A stretch of DNA of 64,000 bases from Brenneria populi (GCF_036016195.1 NZ_JAYWTM010000004.1:434001-498000); one strand, 5' to 3'. Counted from the stretch's first letter, positions 16,802 to 26,783 are shown. Numbers and translations are program-made. Notes: generated from the sequence alone by a model not told the origin.

Positions 16802-16825
16802 AAAAGGCCGCGAAAGCGGCCTTTT
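16802..16825 (-). terminator. Terminator of ppiD
   Basis: AAAAGGCCGC/GCGGCCTTTT stem with GAAA/TTTC loop, 34 bases past the ppiD stop on the minus strand. Confidence 0.8.
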
Positions 16826-16858
16826 GTTGTTGCAACGGTTTGCAAATTTATGCGCGGC

Positions 16859-18739
16859 TTATTGCTGCTCCTGAGCGGCGGCGCCCATTTTAATTTTGGC
16901 TTCGCTGCGCAAGCTAATCAGCAGCGCATCGAACAGCGACCCTACCGAGCTTTGCTGTACCTGACCGGCGAACTGCTCTTTCTGCTGGTCGGTCAACTGA
17001 TGCGGCGTCACGTTGTCCAGCGCCACCAACACCACGTTGCCGGCCTGATCCTGACTAATTCCGTAAGAGGGTTTATCCTTGGCCGGATGCGGCAGAGCAA
17101 AAACAGACTCGGCCATCACATCCCCTTGCGACAGGGAAGAGAGGGTTTTGGGCTCGCTAAAATTCAGCTTCGCCGCTTTAAGCGCGTCGTCCTTCCCTTG
17201 CTTCAGCTCGGCCAGAATTTTTTCAGCGTCCAGGCGCGCCTGCTGTTCCGCTTTCTGGCGCTTGACGGTTTCAATCACCCGATCGCGCACCTGATCCAGC
17301 GGACGCGTGCTTTCCGCTTTATGATCGGTAACCCGCACGACGAAAGCACGATCGCCATCAACGCCGATCACGTCGGAGTTGCTTCCCGGGCTACCGTTTT
17401 CACCCATTAAGCCGCCGTCGAAAATCGCCTGAGTAACCGGCTGGAAATTCAGAGCGGCGGGAACCTGCTCGCGGGTAAACCAGTCGGTCTGCGTCGCTTT
17501 CACGCCGGAGACCTCTTCGGCTGACGCCAAAGACTCGTTGTCGTTGCTGGCGGCCTCGCTGACTTTTTGCTGCAAAGCAAAATATTCATCAAGCGCTTTT
17601 TCGTGCTTAACCTTGGCGGCGACCTCGTCACGCACATCGTTCAGCGCTTTAATCTTAGCGGGCTGGATATCGTCAAGGCGTACGATCAAATATCCCACGG
17701 AGGATTTGATCGCCGAAGAGAGCTGTCCTTTCTCGGTCAGATTCGCCTGTTTAAGATCGTCAACGATAGAGTTTTCATCCATCCATCCCAGCTCCCCGCC
17801 GTTGCGACGAGAAATGGGGTCCGTCGACTTTTCCTTCGCCAACGCCGCGAAGTCGGCACCTTGTTTCAGCGCATCCAGGACCGACTGCGCGTCCGCTTCG
17901 GTTTTTACCTGAATGATGCTGAGCTTCTTGCGGGCCGGCTGGGTATAGTCGCTTTTGTTTTTTTCATAAAAATCAGCGATGGCCGCGTCATCGACCACGA
18001 CTTTATCCATCAGGCTCGCCGCATCCAGCATGATATAGCTGACCTTGAACGCTTCCGGCGCAATGAAACGGCTCTTATTCTGATCGTAATAGTTTTGCAC
18101 CTCTTCATCAGAAGCGGTTTGCACTTTGGCTTTGGCGTCAATATCAATCGTCGCCAGGCGAACAACCCGATCCTGAGCGGCAAGCTTGACCAGATTGTCG
18201 ATCTCCAGCGGCAGGATGAACGACGTATCGCCAATCCCGCGAATCAGCTGCTGAGAGGTTAATTGCTTACGCAGCAACTCGGCATATCCGTCAGGCGTCA
18301 AACCCAGGCGGCGCACCTGATCGAGGTATTTTTCATTATCAAAACGGTTATTCGTCTGGAATGCCGGAACAGCAAAAATCGCCTGCTTGATTTGCTCGTC
18401 GCTGATGCTCAGCTCTAACGTGTCGGCATATTGATCCAACAGGGCTTCATCAATGAGCTGGGAGAGCGCCTGCCTGCGCAGTTGCTGCATATAGCCTTCA
18501 TTACTCGCCAGAATAGAAAAGTTTTCGCCCAATGCGTTTTGCTGGCGGTTGCGCTCGTTCTGTACGGCCTGTTCAAGCTGGGCGCGGGAGATCTCCTGCC
18601 CGTTAACCTTCGCGGCGTAGTTTCCGGAACCCCCGATAAGATAATCGCCTACGCCGGTTAAAACGAACGATGCAATGATCAAGGCAAGAATAATTTTGAG
18701 CACGACGTTATTAGCGGCCGCGCGTAAATTGTCCATCAT
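16859..18739 (-). CDS. ppiD: Periplasmic folding chaperone PpiD
   Basis: A 626-residue SurA-like protein anchored in the inner membrane by an N-terminal helix (VVLKIILALIIASFVLTGVG). A chaperone region (residues about 40-260) is followed by a parvulin-type domain (RKKLSIIQVKTEADAQ through SSVGYLIVRLDDIQ) and a second, degenerate parvulin-like region. PpiD sits by the SecYEG exit and helps newly translocated proteins; its isomerase activity is weak or absent in E. coli. The start MMDNLR matches E. coli. It is near lon and clp genes, though it acts in another compartment. Confidence 0.97.
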   Translation of the reverse strand: MMDNLRAAANNVVLKIILALIIASFVLTGVGDYLIGGSGNYAAKVNGQEISRAQLEQAVQNERNRQQNALGENFSILASNEGYMQQLRRQALSQLIDEALLDQYADTLELSISDEQIKQAIFAVPAFQTNNRFDNEKYLDQVRRLGLTPDGYAELLRKQLTSQQLIRGIGDTSFILPLEIDNLVKLAAQDRVVRLATIDIDAKAKVQTASDEEVQNYYDQNKSRFIAPEAFKVSYIMLDAASLMDKVVVDDAAIADFYEKNKSDYTQPARKKLSIIQVKTEADAQSVLDALKQGADFAALAKEKSTDPISRRNGGELGWMDENSIVDDLKQANLTEKGQLSSAIKSSVGYLIVRLDDIQPAKIKALNDVRDEVAAKVKHEKALDEYFALQQKVSEAASNDNESLASAEEVSGVKATQTDWFTREQVPAALNFQPVTQAIFDGGLMGENGSPGSNSDVIGVDGDRAFVVRVTDHKAESTRPLDQVRDRVIETVKRQKAEQQARLDAEKILAELKQGKDDALKAAKLNFSEPKTLSSLSQGDVMAESVFALPHPAKDKPSYGISQDQAGNVVLVALDNVTPHQLTDQQKEQFAGQVQQSSVGSLFDALLISLRSEAKIKMGAAAQEQQ

Positions 18740-18940
18740 AATGTGACAACACTCCGCTGTAGAATGAATAACACTCCCTGCGCTGGTAAAACCATGCGTC
18801 CTCCACCAACAAGGCTAGGGCGAGTTTAATCTTTGTCTGACAATAGTAACCTGAATGCCCCCCGCTAAAAAACATCAGGGATGCTCTTTAACGTCGCGCG
18901 CGGCGGCTTTGCGCGTAACGGGCGGGACAGCCCGCCATAA

Positions 18941-18971
18941 TAATAAAAGGCACATCATAAAATGATGCGCC
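18941..18971 (-). terminator. Terminator of hupB
   Basis: On the minus strand GGCGCATCATT/AATGATGTGCC forms a stem followed by TTTTATTATT. The rest of the 315-base ppiD-hupB interval holds a repeat remnant (GGGCGGGACAGCCCGCC near 18920) and presumably the ppiD promoter. Confidence 0.8.
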
Positions 18972-19054
18972 TCGTATCTTACCCTACCAACATCTTTGCG
19001 TCAGGTAATGTTTGGCGGCGCAGCGTACTACACGCCAACCCCGTGACGTAATAA

Positions 19055-19327
19055 TCAGTTAACGGCGTCTTTCAGCGTTTTACCGGCGCGGAAGCCAGGC
19101 ACTTTCGCTGCCGGGATACTGATTTCTTTGCCGGTTTGCGGGTTACGGCCGGTGCGGGCGGCACGTTCACGCACAGAGAAAGTACCGAAACCAACCAGAG
19201 CAACGTCATCCCCTTCTTTCAGAGATTCGGTTACGGAACCAATAATCGCATCTAACACACGTCCTGCCGCTGCTTTGGAAATGTCGGCATCTGCAGCAAT
19301 TTTGTCGATCAATTGTGACTTGTTCAC
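19055..19327 (-). CDS. hupB: DNA-binding protein HU-beta
   Basis: A 90-residue nucleoid protein. The GTG at 19327 (MNKSQLIDKIAADADIS when initiated) is chosen over the upstream in-frame start at 19372: it matches HU-beta, and GGGGATGAGA precedes it. The DNA-intercalating arm with its RNPQTGKEI proline tip is intact. HU bends and compacts DNA as a heterodimer with HU-alpha and assists replication and repair. It is located downstream of lon, as in E. coli, with a terminator in between, so it has its own promoter in the 19328-19450 interval. Confidence 0.98.
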   Translation of the reverse strand: MNKSQLIDKIAADADISKAAAGRVLDAIIGSVTESLKEGDDVALVGFGTFSVRERAARTGRNPQTGKEISIPAAKVPGFRAGKTLKDAVN

Positions 19328-19452
19328 TCTCTCATCCCCTTTGGAATTCTGTGGTCGCGCTGAAATTCCCAAAACACGACACCAAATTTATAACAATCCT
19401 GTCAGACCTTAGCAAGTTACAGCTAAAACCAACAGTGCTCTAACTTAGCGGT

Positions 19453-19491
19453 ACAAAAAAAAGCTGGCAAGCACGATTTCACTTACCAGCT
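19453..19491 (-). terminator. Terminator of lon
   Basis: Minus-strand AGCTGGTAAGTG/CGTGCTTGCCAGCT stem followed by eight T residues, 32 bases beyond the lon stop. Confidence 0.9.
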
Positions 19492-19523
19492 CTGATTTTC
19501 TCAAGGGTTTTTGCGATATATCA

Positions 19524-21890
19524 CTATTCCGCCCCGGCCGCAGCGGTAACGACCTGCATGCCATACGGCGCATTCTGCAGCGCCAGCGACAAGACCTCCT
19601 CGATCCGTTTCACCGGATGGATGTCCAGGTCGGCAATCACGTTTTGCGGAATGTCTTCAAGATCGCGCTTGTTATCATCCGGAATCAATACCGTTTTGAT
19701 GCCGCCGCGGTGGGCGGCCAGCAGCTTCTCTTTCAGACCGCCGATTGGCAGCACCAGGCCGCGCAGGGTAATTTCCCCCGTCATGGCGACATCGGCGCGC
19801 ACCGGATTCCCCGTCAGACAGGAAACCAGCGCGGTACACATCGCAATCCCGGCGCTCGGACCATCTTTAGGCGTCGCTCCTTCTGGCACATGCACGTGGA
19901 TATCGCGTTTTTCATAGAAATCCGCATTGATCCCCAGCTTATCGGCCCTGGCCCGCACCACGGTAAGCGCGGCCTGAATCGACTCCTGCATCACCTCGCC
20001 CAATGACCCGGTATACGTCAGCTTGCCTTTGCCGGGAACGCAGGCGGTTTCAATAGTCAACAGATCGCCGCCGACCTCCGTCCACGCCAGCCCGGTCACC
20101 TGACCGACGCGGTTTTCATCATCCGCCCGGCCGTAATCGAAGCGCTGTACGCCAAGAAAATCCTTGAGGTTATCGCCCGCGATGCGGATATGCTTGACCG
20201 ATTTATCCATCAGCAGCGTTTTCACCGCTTTCCGGCACAGCTTGGAAATTTCTCTCTCCAGACTACGTACGCCGGCTTCGCGCGTGTAGTAACGGATAAT
20301 GCCGACAATCGCGCTGTCATCCACCGACAGCTCGCCTTTTTTCAGCGCATTGCGTTCAATCTGCTTCGGCAGAAGGTGCTGTTTGGCAATATTCAGCTTC
20401 TCGTCTTCGGTGTAGCCGGAAAGACGGATCACTTCCATACGGTCAAGCAGCGGGGCGGGAATATTCATCGAGTTGGAGGTAGCGACGAACATCACGTCCG
20501 ACAGATCGTAATCGACTTCCAAATAGTGGTCGTTAAACGCCACGTTCTGTTCCGGATCCAGCACTTCCAGCAATGCCGAGGCGGGATCGCCGCGCATATC
20601 GGAAGACATTTTGTCGATCTCATCCAACAGGAACAGCGGGTTTTTCACCCCGACCTTCGCCATCTTCTGGATCAATTTCCCCGGCATCGAGCCGATATAG
20701 GTACGGCGGTGACCGCGGATTTCCGCTTCGTCGCGCACCCCGCCCAGCGCCATACGCACGTACTGGCGGCCGGTCGCCTTGGCGATGGACTGCCCTAAAG
20801 AGGTTTTCCCCACCCCCGGAGGCCCGACCAGACACAGGATCGGCCCTTTGATCTTGCTGACGCGACTCTGAACCGCCAGATATTCCAGAATGCGCTCTTT
20901 AACGCGCTCCAGGCCGTAATGGTCGGTATCCAGCATCTCCTGCGCCTTGCGCAAATCTTTCTTCACTTTGCTGCGCGCGTTCCAAGGAACCTGCACCATC
21001 CAGTCGATATAGCTGCGCACCACCGTCGCTTCGGCGGACATCGGAGACATCATCTTCAGCTTTTGCAGTTCCGCTTCGGTTTTTTCGCGCGCTTCCTTCG
21101 GCATTTTCGCCGCTTCAATCTTGCGCTTCAGCGCTTCATGTTCGTCCGGCGCATCATCCATCTCGCCGAGCTCTTTCTGAATCGCCTTCATTTGCTCATT
21201 CAGATAATACTCGCGCTGGCTCTTCTCCATCTGTTTCTTGACGCGGCTGCGGATTCGCTTCTCAACCTGCAACAGGTCGATTTCCGACTCCATCATCGCC
21301 ATCAGGTACTCCAAACGCTCCGTGATATCGGACATTTCAAGCACCGACTGCTTATCCGCCAGCTTCAGCGGCATATGGGCGGCGATGGTGTCCGCCAGGC
21401 GCGCGGCGTCGTCAATGCTGTTCAGCGACGTCAGCACTTCCGGCGGGATCTTCTTGTTCAGCTTGATGTATCCCTCGAACTGATTGATGGCCGTGCGCAT
21501 CAGAACTTCCTGCTCGCGCTCATCAATCGCCGGGGAATCAAGATATTCCGCCTGCGCGGTGAAGTGTTCTCCGCTGTCGGACAGCGTCGTGATGCGCGCA
21601 CGCTGTAGCCCTTCAACCAGCACTTTCACCGTGCCGTCCGGCAGTTTCAGCATTTGCAGAATCGAGGCTACCGTCCCTACCGAGAAAAGATCGTTAATAC
21701 TCGGCTCATCCGTTGAGGCCTCTTTCTGCGCCACCAGCATGATCTTCTTATCATGATCCATTGCGGCTTCAAGGCAACGAATTGACTTTTCCCGACCAAC
21801 AAACAACGGAATCACCATGTGCGGATAAACCACCACATCGCGCAACGGCAATACGGGGATTTCTATGCGTTCGGAACGCTCAGGGTTCAT
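19524..21890 (-). CDS. lon: ATP-dependent protease Lon
   Basis: A 788-residue soluble AAA+ protease, four residues longer than E. coli Lon owing to its C-terminal tail. It has a substrate-binding LON domain (1 to about 300, with coiled-coil YYLNEQMKAIQKEL), an AAA+ module (Walker A GPPGVGKTS near 356, Walker B LFLLDEIDKM) and a Ser-Lys protease domain with the catalytic Ser in PKDGPSAGIAM near 679. It degrades misfolded proteins and regulators such as SulA and RcsA. AGAGAGCTCT precedes the ATG, and a sigma32-type promoter lies upstream, so heat induction is expected. Confidence 0.98.
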   Translation of the reverse strand: MNPERSERIEIPVLPLRDVVVYPHMVIPLFVGREKSIRCLEAAMDHDKKIMLVAQKEASTDEPSINDLFSVGTVASILQMLKLPDGTVKVLVEGLQRARITTLSDSGEHFTAQAEYLDSPAIDEREQEVLMRTAINQFEGYIKLNKKIPPEVLTSLNSIDDAARLADTIAAHMPLKLADKQSVLEMSDITERLEYLMAMMESEIDLLQVEKRIRSRVKKQMEKSQREYYLNEQMKAIQKELGEMDDAPDEHEALKRKIEAAKMPKEAREKTEAELQKLKMMSPMSAEATVVRSYIDWMVQVPWNARSKVKKDLRKAQEMLDTDHYGLERVKERILEYLAVQSRVSKIKGPILCLVGPPGVGKTSLGQSIAKATGRQYVRMALGGVRDEAEIRGHRRTYIGSMPGKLIQKMAKVGVKNPLFLLDEIDKMSSDMRGDPASALLEVLDPEQNVAFNDHYLEVDYDLSDVMFVATSNSMNIPAPLLDRMEVIRLSGYTEDEKLNIAKQHLLPKQIERNALKKGELSVDDSAIVGIIRYYTREAGVRSLEREISKLCRKAVKTLLMDKSVKHIRIAGDNLKDFLGVQRFDYGRADDENRVGQVTGLAWTEVGGDLLTIETACVPGKGKLTYTGSLGEVMQESIQAALTVVRARADKLGINADFYEKRDIHVHVPEGATPKDGPSAGIAMCTALVSCLTGNPVRADVAMTGEITLRGLVLPIGGLKEKLLAAHRGGIKTVLIPDDNKRDLEDIPQNVIADLDIHPVKRIEEVLSLALQNAPYGMQVVTAAAGAE

Positions 21891-21977
21891 AGAGCTCTCT
21901 CTTAGTTTCGTTTCCGCCAGGTTAAGGGAATCTCGTGAAACGCGAACTTCACGGGTTTCACCAAATAGGTAATTGAG

Positions 21978-22007
21978 TATATGGGGATAAATATCTTACA
22001 TTCAACG
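21978..22007 (-). promoter_or_regulatory. Sigma32 heat-shock promoter of lon
   Basis: Minus strand: CGTTGAA (-35), 14-base spacer, CCCCATATA (-10), closely matching the known E. coli lon heat-shock promoter and the sigma32 consensus. Confidence 0.85.
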
Positions 22008-22021
22008 GTCAGAATACGCGT

Positions 22022-22051
22022 AAAAGAGAATGGGGGATAAAATCCCCCATT
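22022..22051 (-). terminator. Terminator of clpX
   Basis: AATGGGGGA/TCCCCCATT stem with a short AT loop; CTCTTTTA follows on the minus strand. It lies between clpX and the lon promoter. Confidence 0.8.
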
Positions 22052-22081
22052 ATTGGCCTTTCAAGACTATTTTTTGGTTAA

Positions 22082-23356
22082 CTATTCGCCGGAAGCCTGC
22101 TGGGCTTCATGCTTACCGTAGATCAGCAGGGGTTCGGATTGACCCGCAATAACGGATTCGTCAATCACCACCTTATCGACGCTTTCCAGCGACGGCAGAT
22201 CGTACATCGTATCCAGCAACGCGGCCTCTACGATCGAACGCAACCCGCGGGCGCCGGTCTTACGCGCCATCGCTTTCTTGGCGATCGCCGTCAGCGCTTC
22301 ATCGCGGAACTCCAGCTCCACCCCTTCCAGATTGAACAGCGCCTGGTACTGTTTGGTCAGCGCATTTTTCGGTTCACGCAAAATCTGAATCAGCGCATCT
22401 TCGCTCAGCTCTCTCAGCGTCGCGACCACCGGCAAACGACCGATAAATTCGGGAATCAGGCCGAACTTGATTAAATCGCCGGGTTCGACCTGGCCCAACA
22501 GTTCGCCTTCCGTCGATTTTTCCGCCTCTCCTTTCACCGTCGCGCCGAAACCGATGCCGCGACCGGTGTCGGTACGCTGTTCGATAACCTTATCCAGCCC
22601 GGCGAACGCGCCGCCGCAAATGAAGAGGATCTTGGAAGTATCGACCTGCAAGAACTCTTGCTGAGGATGCTTGCGCCCGCCCTGCGGCGGAACGGCGGCG
22701 ATAGTGCCTTCGATCAGCTTCAGCAGCGCCTGCTGCACGCCTTCGCCGGACACGTCGCGGGTAATCGACGGGTTGTCGGACTTGCGTGAAATTTTGTCGA
22801 TTTCATCAATATAGACAATCCCGCGCTGCGCCTTCTGCACATCGTAGTCGCATTTTTGCAGCAGCTTCTGAATGATATTCTCAACGTCCTCGCCCACATA
22901 ACCGGCTTCGGTCAACGTGGTCGCATCGGCCATAGTAAAGGGAACATCAAGGAAGCGCGCCAGCGTTTCCGCCAGCAATGTTTTACCGCTGCCGGTGGGG
23001 CCGATGAGCAAAATATTGCTTTTACCCAATTCGATGCCGTTGCTGCTGTCACCGTTGCGTAACCGTTTATAGTGATTATATACCGCAACCGCCAGCACCT
23101 TCTTGGCCTGCTCCTGACCGATAACGTAATCGTCGAGATGACGACGAATTTCGTGCGGCGTCGGCAGCGCGCTGCGCTCACGATGCGGGGACACTTCTTT
23201 AATTTCTTCGCGAATAATGTCGTTACATAAGTCAACACATTCATCGCAGATATACACTGACGGCCCGGCAATCAGCTTGCGTACTTCATGCTGGCTTTTG
23301 CCGCAGAAAGAGCAGTACAGCAACTTTCCTGAACCGTCTTTGCGCTTATCTGTCAT
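22082..23356 (-). CDS. clpX: ATP-dependent unfoldase ClpX
   Basis: A 424-residue AAA+ unfoldase that recognises tagged proteins (SsrA, SspB-delivered and others) and threads them into ClpP. An N-terminal zinc-binding domain shows Cys pairs CSFCGKS and CDECVDLC. The AAA+ core has Walker A GPTGSGKT near 120, Walker B IVYIDEIDK, pore loop GYVGEDVEN and an IGFGATVKG loop that contacts ClpP. The order clpP-clpX-lon on one strand is as in E. coli. It can be transcribed with clpP, and the 162-base gap may carry an extra promoter. Confidence 0.98.
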   Translation of the reverse strand: MTDKRKDGSGKLLYCSFCGKSQHEVRKLIAGPSVYICDECVDLCNDIIREEIKEVSPHRERSALPTPHEIRRHLDDYVIGQEQAKKVLAVAVYNHYKRLRNGDSSNGIELGKSNILLIGPTGSGKTLLAETLARFLDVPFTMADATTLTEAGYVGEDVENIIQKLLQKCDYDVQKAQRGIVYIDEIDKISRKSDNPSITRDVSGEGVQQALLKLIEGTIAAVPPQGGRKHPQQEFLQVDTSKILFICGGAFAGLDKVIEQRTDTGRGIGFGATVKGEAEKSTEGELLGQVEPGDLIKFGLIPEFIGRLPVVATLRELSEDALIQILREPKNALTKQYQALFNLEGVELEFRDEALTAIAKKAMARKTGARGLRSIVEAALLDTMYDLPSLESVDKVVIDESVIAGQSEPLLIYGKHEAQQASGE

Positions 23357-23518
23357 CAGTAAACCTCTTCTTAGTCTTTTGCCCGCAGGCCAACCACAGC
23401 GATATCGCTACAGCGAACGCCGACATTTATAGCCAATACGCGCAAGCATACACAGCACAACAGACTATCGGTCGAACACTGATTTTCAGCCACTATAAAC
23501 TGCTCACATCGCAACACA

Positions 23519-24139
23519 TCAATGACGATTAGTGAATACAGAATCTACCAGACCGTAGTCTACCGCCTCGCTGGCGGAGAGGAAACGGTCGCGCTCGGTG
23601 TCTCTTTCTATCACTTCAAGAGGCTGACCCGTATGTTTAGCCATCAGTTCATTCATTCTGGCTTTTACTTTCAATATTTCTTTGGCATGGATTTCAATAT
23701 CCGTCGCCTGTCCCTGGAATCCGCCCAGCGGCTGGTGAATCATTACCCGCGAATTGGGCAGACAGATACGTTTGCCTTTAGCGCCGGCGGCCAGCAGGAA
23801 CGACCCCATGGAACAAGCCTGACCCATACAGATGGTGCTCACGTCCGGCTTGATGAACTGCATGGTATCGTAGATGGACATGCCGGCGGTAATCACGCCG
23901 CCAGGAGAATTGATGTACAAAAAGATATCTTTTTCCGGATTTTCGGCTTCCAGAAACAGCATCTGGGCGACGATCAAATTCGCCATATGATCTTCGACCT
24001 GACCGGTCAGGAAGATAATCCGTTCTTTAAGCAGACGGGAATAAATATCGTAAGAACGTTCCCCACGAGAGGTTTGCTCAACCACCATCGGCACCAAAGC
24101 CATATGCGGTGCTTGTCTTTCTTCGTCACTGTATGACAT
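23519..24139 (-). CDS. clpP: ATP-dependent Clp protease proteolytic subunit ClpP
   Basis: A 206-residue serine protease with a short propeptide (mature end expected near ALVPMVVEQ). The catalytic triad is visible as Ser110 (GQACSMGSF), His135 (MIHQPLGG) and an Asp near 184 (ERDTERDRF). Fourteen subunits form a barrel that works with ClpX or ClpA. AGGAGACGT precedes the ATG. A strong sigma32 promoter lies about 160 bases upstream. Together with tig, clpX and lon it forms the quality-control block of this region. Confidence 0.98.
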   Translation of the reverse strand: MSYSDEERQAPHMALVPMVVEQTSRGERSYDIYSRLLKERIIFLTGQVEDHMANLIVAQMLFLEAENPEKDIFLYINSPGGVITAGMSIYDTMQFIKPDVSTICMGQACSMGSFLLAAGAKGKRICLPNSRVMIHQPLGGFQGQATDIEIHAKEILKVKARMNELMAKHTGQPLEVIERDTERDRFLSASEAVDYGLVDSVFTNRH

Positions 24140-24300
24140 TCACGTCTCCTAAATAAAATACGTCCGGCACTCTTTATCTTATCGCCCGATTCTACTTTAG
24201 ATAAATGATGATGACCATGCCGATGCCTTCGGTTCATTCACCCAAGGGACAACGCGCAATTAGCCGGGGATCCCTAACGGCGCCTCTCTTTCTCTATTCG

Positions 24301-24329
24301 TATCTGGGGTATCCGCGCCGTTTTTCAAG
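24301..24329 (-). promoter_or_regulatory. Sigma32 heat-shock promoter of clpP
   Basis: Minus strand: CTTGAAA, 13-base spacer, CCCCAGAT, essentially the sigma32 consensus, within the 405-base tig-clpP interval. No gene is supported in that interval. Confidence 0.85.
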
Positions 24330-24470
24330 CTTACACTATCCATTGTTTTACATTAAAGCGTTATCGCCAATAACTTCCCGACCGGCCAGCGCGCGGTTCT
24401 CTTTTATGGTAGTGCAATTTAAGGCGTTGCGTCGTAAAACAAAGCGATGATTAGGCTATCATTTAAATAG

Positions 24471-24498
24471 AAAAAACCCGCGCCATAAGGCCGCGGGC
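24471..24498 (-). terminator. Terminator of tig
   Basis: GCCCGCGGCC-type stem pairing with GGCGCGGGTTTTTT on the minus strand, about 45 bases past the tig stop. Confidence 0.85.
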
Positions 24499-24544
24499 TT
24501 CTTCAACCGAGGGGGGTTCTCCCCTGAAACAGCAAAAGCGATGC

Positions 24545-25849
24545 TTATGCGGTCGCAGTCTGATTCATCAGGTCATTAAAGCCGACTGATTTTTCTACCA
24601 CTTTCGCCTTGGCAAGCAGCGTTTCAACCGCTTGTTCTTCCAGAGCGACGTTGCGCATGTTGTTCATCAGTTCTTTGTTTTTGCTGTAGAACTCGATGAC
24701 TTCCTGCGGGTCTTCATAGGCGGAGGCCATTTCGTCGATCAGCGCTTTCACGCGATCTTCGTCCGCTTTCAGCTCGTTGGCGCTGATTACTTCACCCAGC
24801 AACAGGCCGATAACCACACGGCGTTTGGCCTGCTCTTCAAACAGTTCGCGTGGCAGTTCCAGCGCCTGTTTTTCGTTGCCGCCGAAACGCTGTGCGGCCT
24901 GACGGCGCAGAACGTCGATTTCGCCGTCGATCAGCGCAGCCGGAACGTCGATTTCGTTCGCTTTGATCAGGCCGTCCAGAACCTGGGTTTTCACACGGTT
25001 GCGTACCGCGCCTTTCAGTTCGCGCTCCATATTTTTGCGCACTTCAGCGCGCAGACCTTCCAAAGAGCCGTCCTCTACGCCGAAACGTTTGATGAACTCT
25101 TCGGTCAGCTCAGGCAGTTCGCGCTCTTCGACTTTCTTCAGCACGATAGCGAATTTGGCCGCTTTACCTTTCAGGTTTTCCGCGTGATAGTCTTCAGGGA
25201 AGTTCACGTCAATCGTGAACTCTTCCCCGGCTTTGTGACCGACGACGCCATCTTCAAAACCCGGAATCATGCGGCCCTGGCCCATCGCTAGTACGAAGTC
25301 GGAAGCTTTACCGCCTTCAAACTCTTCGCCATCGACGGAACCGGTGAAATCAATAGTCACGCGATCTTCAGCCGTTGCGGCGCCGTCGCTCTCTTTCCAG
25401 GTCGCCTGCTGTTTACGCAGCGTTTCCAGCATGGCGTCGACATCGGAGTCCGTCACTTCGACGACCGGTTTTTCAACCTCGATCGACTCCAGATCTTTCA
25501 GCTCGACTTCCGGATACACTTCGAATTCAACGGAGTAAGTGAAATCGCCGCCCACTTGATATTCACCCGGAACATAGTTCGGCGCACCAACTGGGTTAAT
25601 CTTTTCTTTGATGATGGCATCAACGAAATTACGCTGCATCAAATCACTCAGCACGTCCTGACGCACGGATGCACCATAACGCTGAGCAACAATATTCATC
25701 GGCACTTTGCCTTTGCGAAAGCCGTCAATACGTACTTTTTTGGCCACGTTGACCAGCTCGCTCTTAACTGCACTCTCAATGCTGTCAGCAGCAACGGTAA
25801 TCGTTACACGGCGCCCAAGGCCTTGAGTGGTTTCAACAGAAACTTGCAT
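24545..25849 (-). CDS. tig: Trigger factor
   Basis: A 434-residue ribosome-associated chaperone and peptidyl-prolyl isomerase. The N-terminal ribosome-docking domain contains the signature near GFRKGKVP (residues 44-51). A central FKBP-like domain (about 150-245, DRVTIDFTGSVDGEEFEGG) and a helical C-terminal cradle follow. It meets nascent chains at the tunnel exit next to L23. Length is close to E. coli (432). GAGGTAACAAG before the ATG supports the start. It lies upstream of clpPX, the standard order. Confidence 0.98.
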   Translation of the reverse strand: MQVSVETTQGLGRRVTITVAADSIESAVKSELVNVAKKVRIDGFRKGKVPMNIVAQRYGASVRQDVLSDLMQRNFVDAIIKEKINPVGAPNYVPGEYQVGGDFTYSVEFEVYPEVELKDLESIEVEKPVVEVTDSDVDAMLETLRKQQATWKESDGAATAEDRVTIDFTGSVDGEEFEGGKASDFVLAMGQGRMIPGFEDGVVGHKAGEEFTIDVNFPEDYHAENLKGKAAKFAIVLKKVEERELPELTEEFIKRFGVEDGSLEGLRAEVRKNMERELKGAVRNRVKTQVLDGLIKANEIDVPAALIDGEIDVLRRQAAQRFGGNEKQALELPRELFEEQAKRRVVIGLLLGEVISANELKADEDRVKALIDEMASAYEDPQEVIEFYSKNKELMNNMRNVALEEQAVETLLAKAKVVEKSVGFNDLMNQTATA

Positions 25850-26154
25850 CTTGTTACCTCAAAAAATCACAGTGCTCGGTCAACCCCAAAACTATTCTCA
25901 CAACAGCAAAGCTCGATTCCAAACAGGCGCCGGAAGGCGCGCGCCGGAAAAAAACCTTACAGAACCGGGACGGCCATCACGCGGTTGCCAACCCCTTGTT
26001 CCCTGTAGTCAGAAGCGTCCCGAATACATTCCGGAAAAATAGACGCGGCATTATAGCGGTATAGATAGGATGAGTCGAGGACGGCGGACAGACTATTCAA
26101 CAGGAGGCGCACACTTTTATCTCTAACCCGTCCGGAAACGGGCAGAGCCGAAAT

Positions 26155-26469
26155 CTAGGACATGATGCCCGCGCCGCCGCAGGGCGGCGATGAAGGAACG
26201 GCATTCTGCAGACTGTCCCACTCCTGGCGCGTATACGTATGCAACGCCAGCGCATGCACAGAACCAGCTAGTTCCGCGGCCAGCGTCGCGTAAATGGCCC
26301 GGTGGCGCCCCAGCACCCGCTCATTGGCGAAACGATCGCTGACGATGACGACTTTGAAATGGCTTTCAGACCCGGCAGGTACATTATGACGATAGCTTTC
26401 ATCCGTCACTTCCAGGTGAAGCGGCGCGAATTCCGCCCGCAATTTTTCTTCTATATTCTGACGCATCAT
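26155..26469 (-). CDS. bolA: BolA morphogene / Fe-S associated regulator
   Basis: A 104-residue BolA protein with the class II KH-like fold; HNVPAGSESHFKVVIVSDRF and the conserved histidine in LALHTYT are present. BolA proteins pair with monothiol glutaredoxin to bind an Fe-S cluster and, in E. coli, regulate cell shape and biofilm genes in stationary phase. The frame starts with two successive ATGs; the first aligns with E. coli and has AGGGGAAG before it. The divergent neighbour is yajG. The 314-base gap shows no clear gene or unambiguous promoter. Confidence 0.95.
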   Translation of the reverse strand: MMRQNIEEKLRAEFAPLHLEVTDESYRHNVPAGSESHFKVVIVSDRFANERVLGRHRAIYATLAAELAGSVHALALHTYTRQEWDSLQNAVPSSPPCGGAGIMS

Positions 26470-26783
26470 ACGGCTTCCCCTTCGACGTTGAAAAGTTTGG
26501 TATCAGCCCGGCGTTTCTGTCGTTGACCGACTTTCCGCTCACTGCAATATTAGCTGTTTTTCAAGCCGTTATGAGCTCCGACGCTCGCTGCCCAAGGATA
26601 CTAAAAGCGGCTAAATGACGCATCTTCGCTAACGCCGGCGCGACGAAAACCACGAAGGTTGGAATTAAAAATACATTTCCAGAGAATTTACCCTTACTCC
26701 GCTCTTTCCCCCGTCGGCGGCGATGATATGATACCAACAATTTTTGTCAGCTAACCACCCTAATCACGATCGAGAAATTACGC
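26470..26783. other. bolA-yajG divergent interval
   Basis: 314 bases with no supported gene. It should contain both promoters, but I could not identify convincing -35/-10 pairs or a known operator. Confidence 0.3.
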
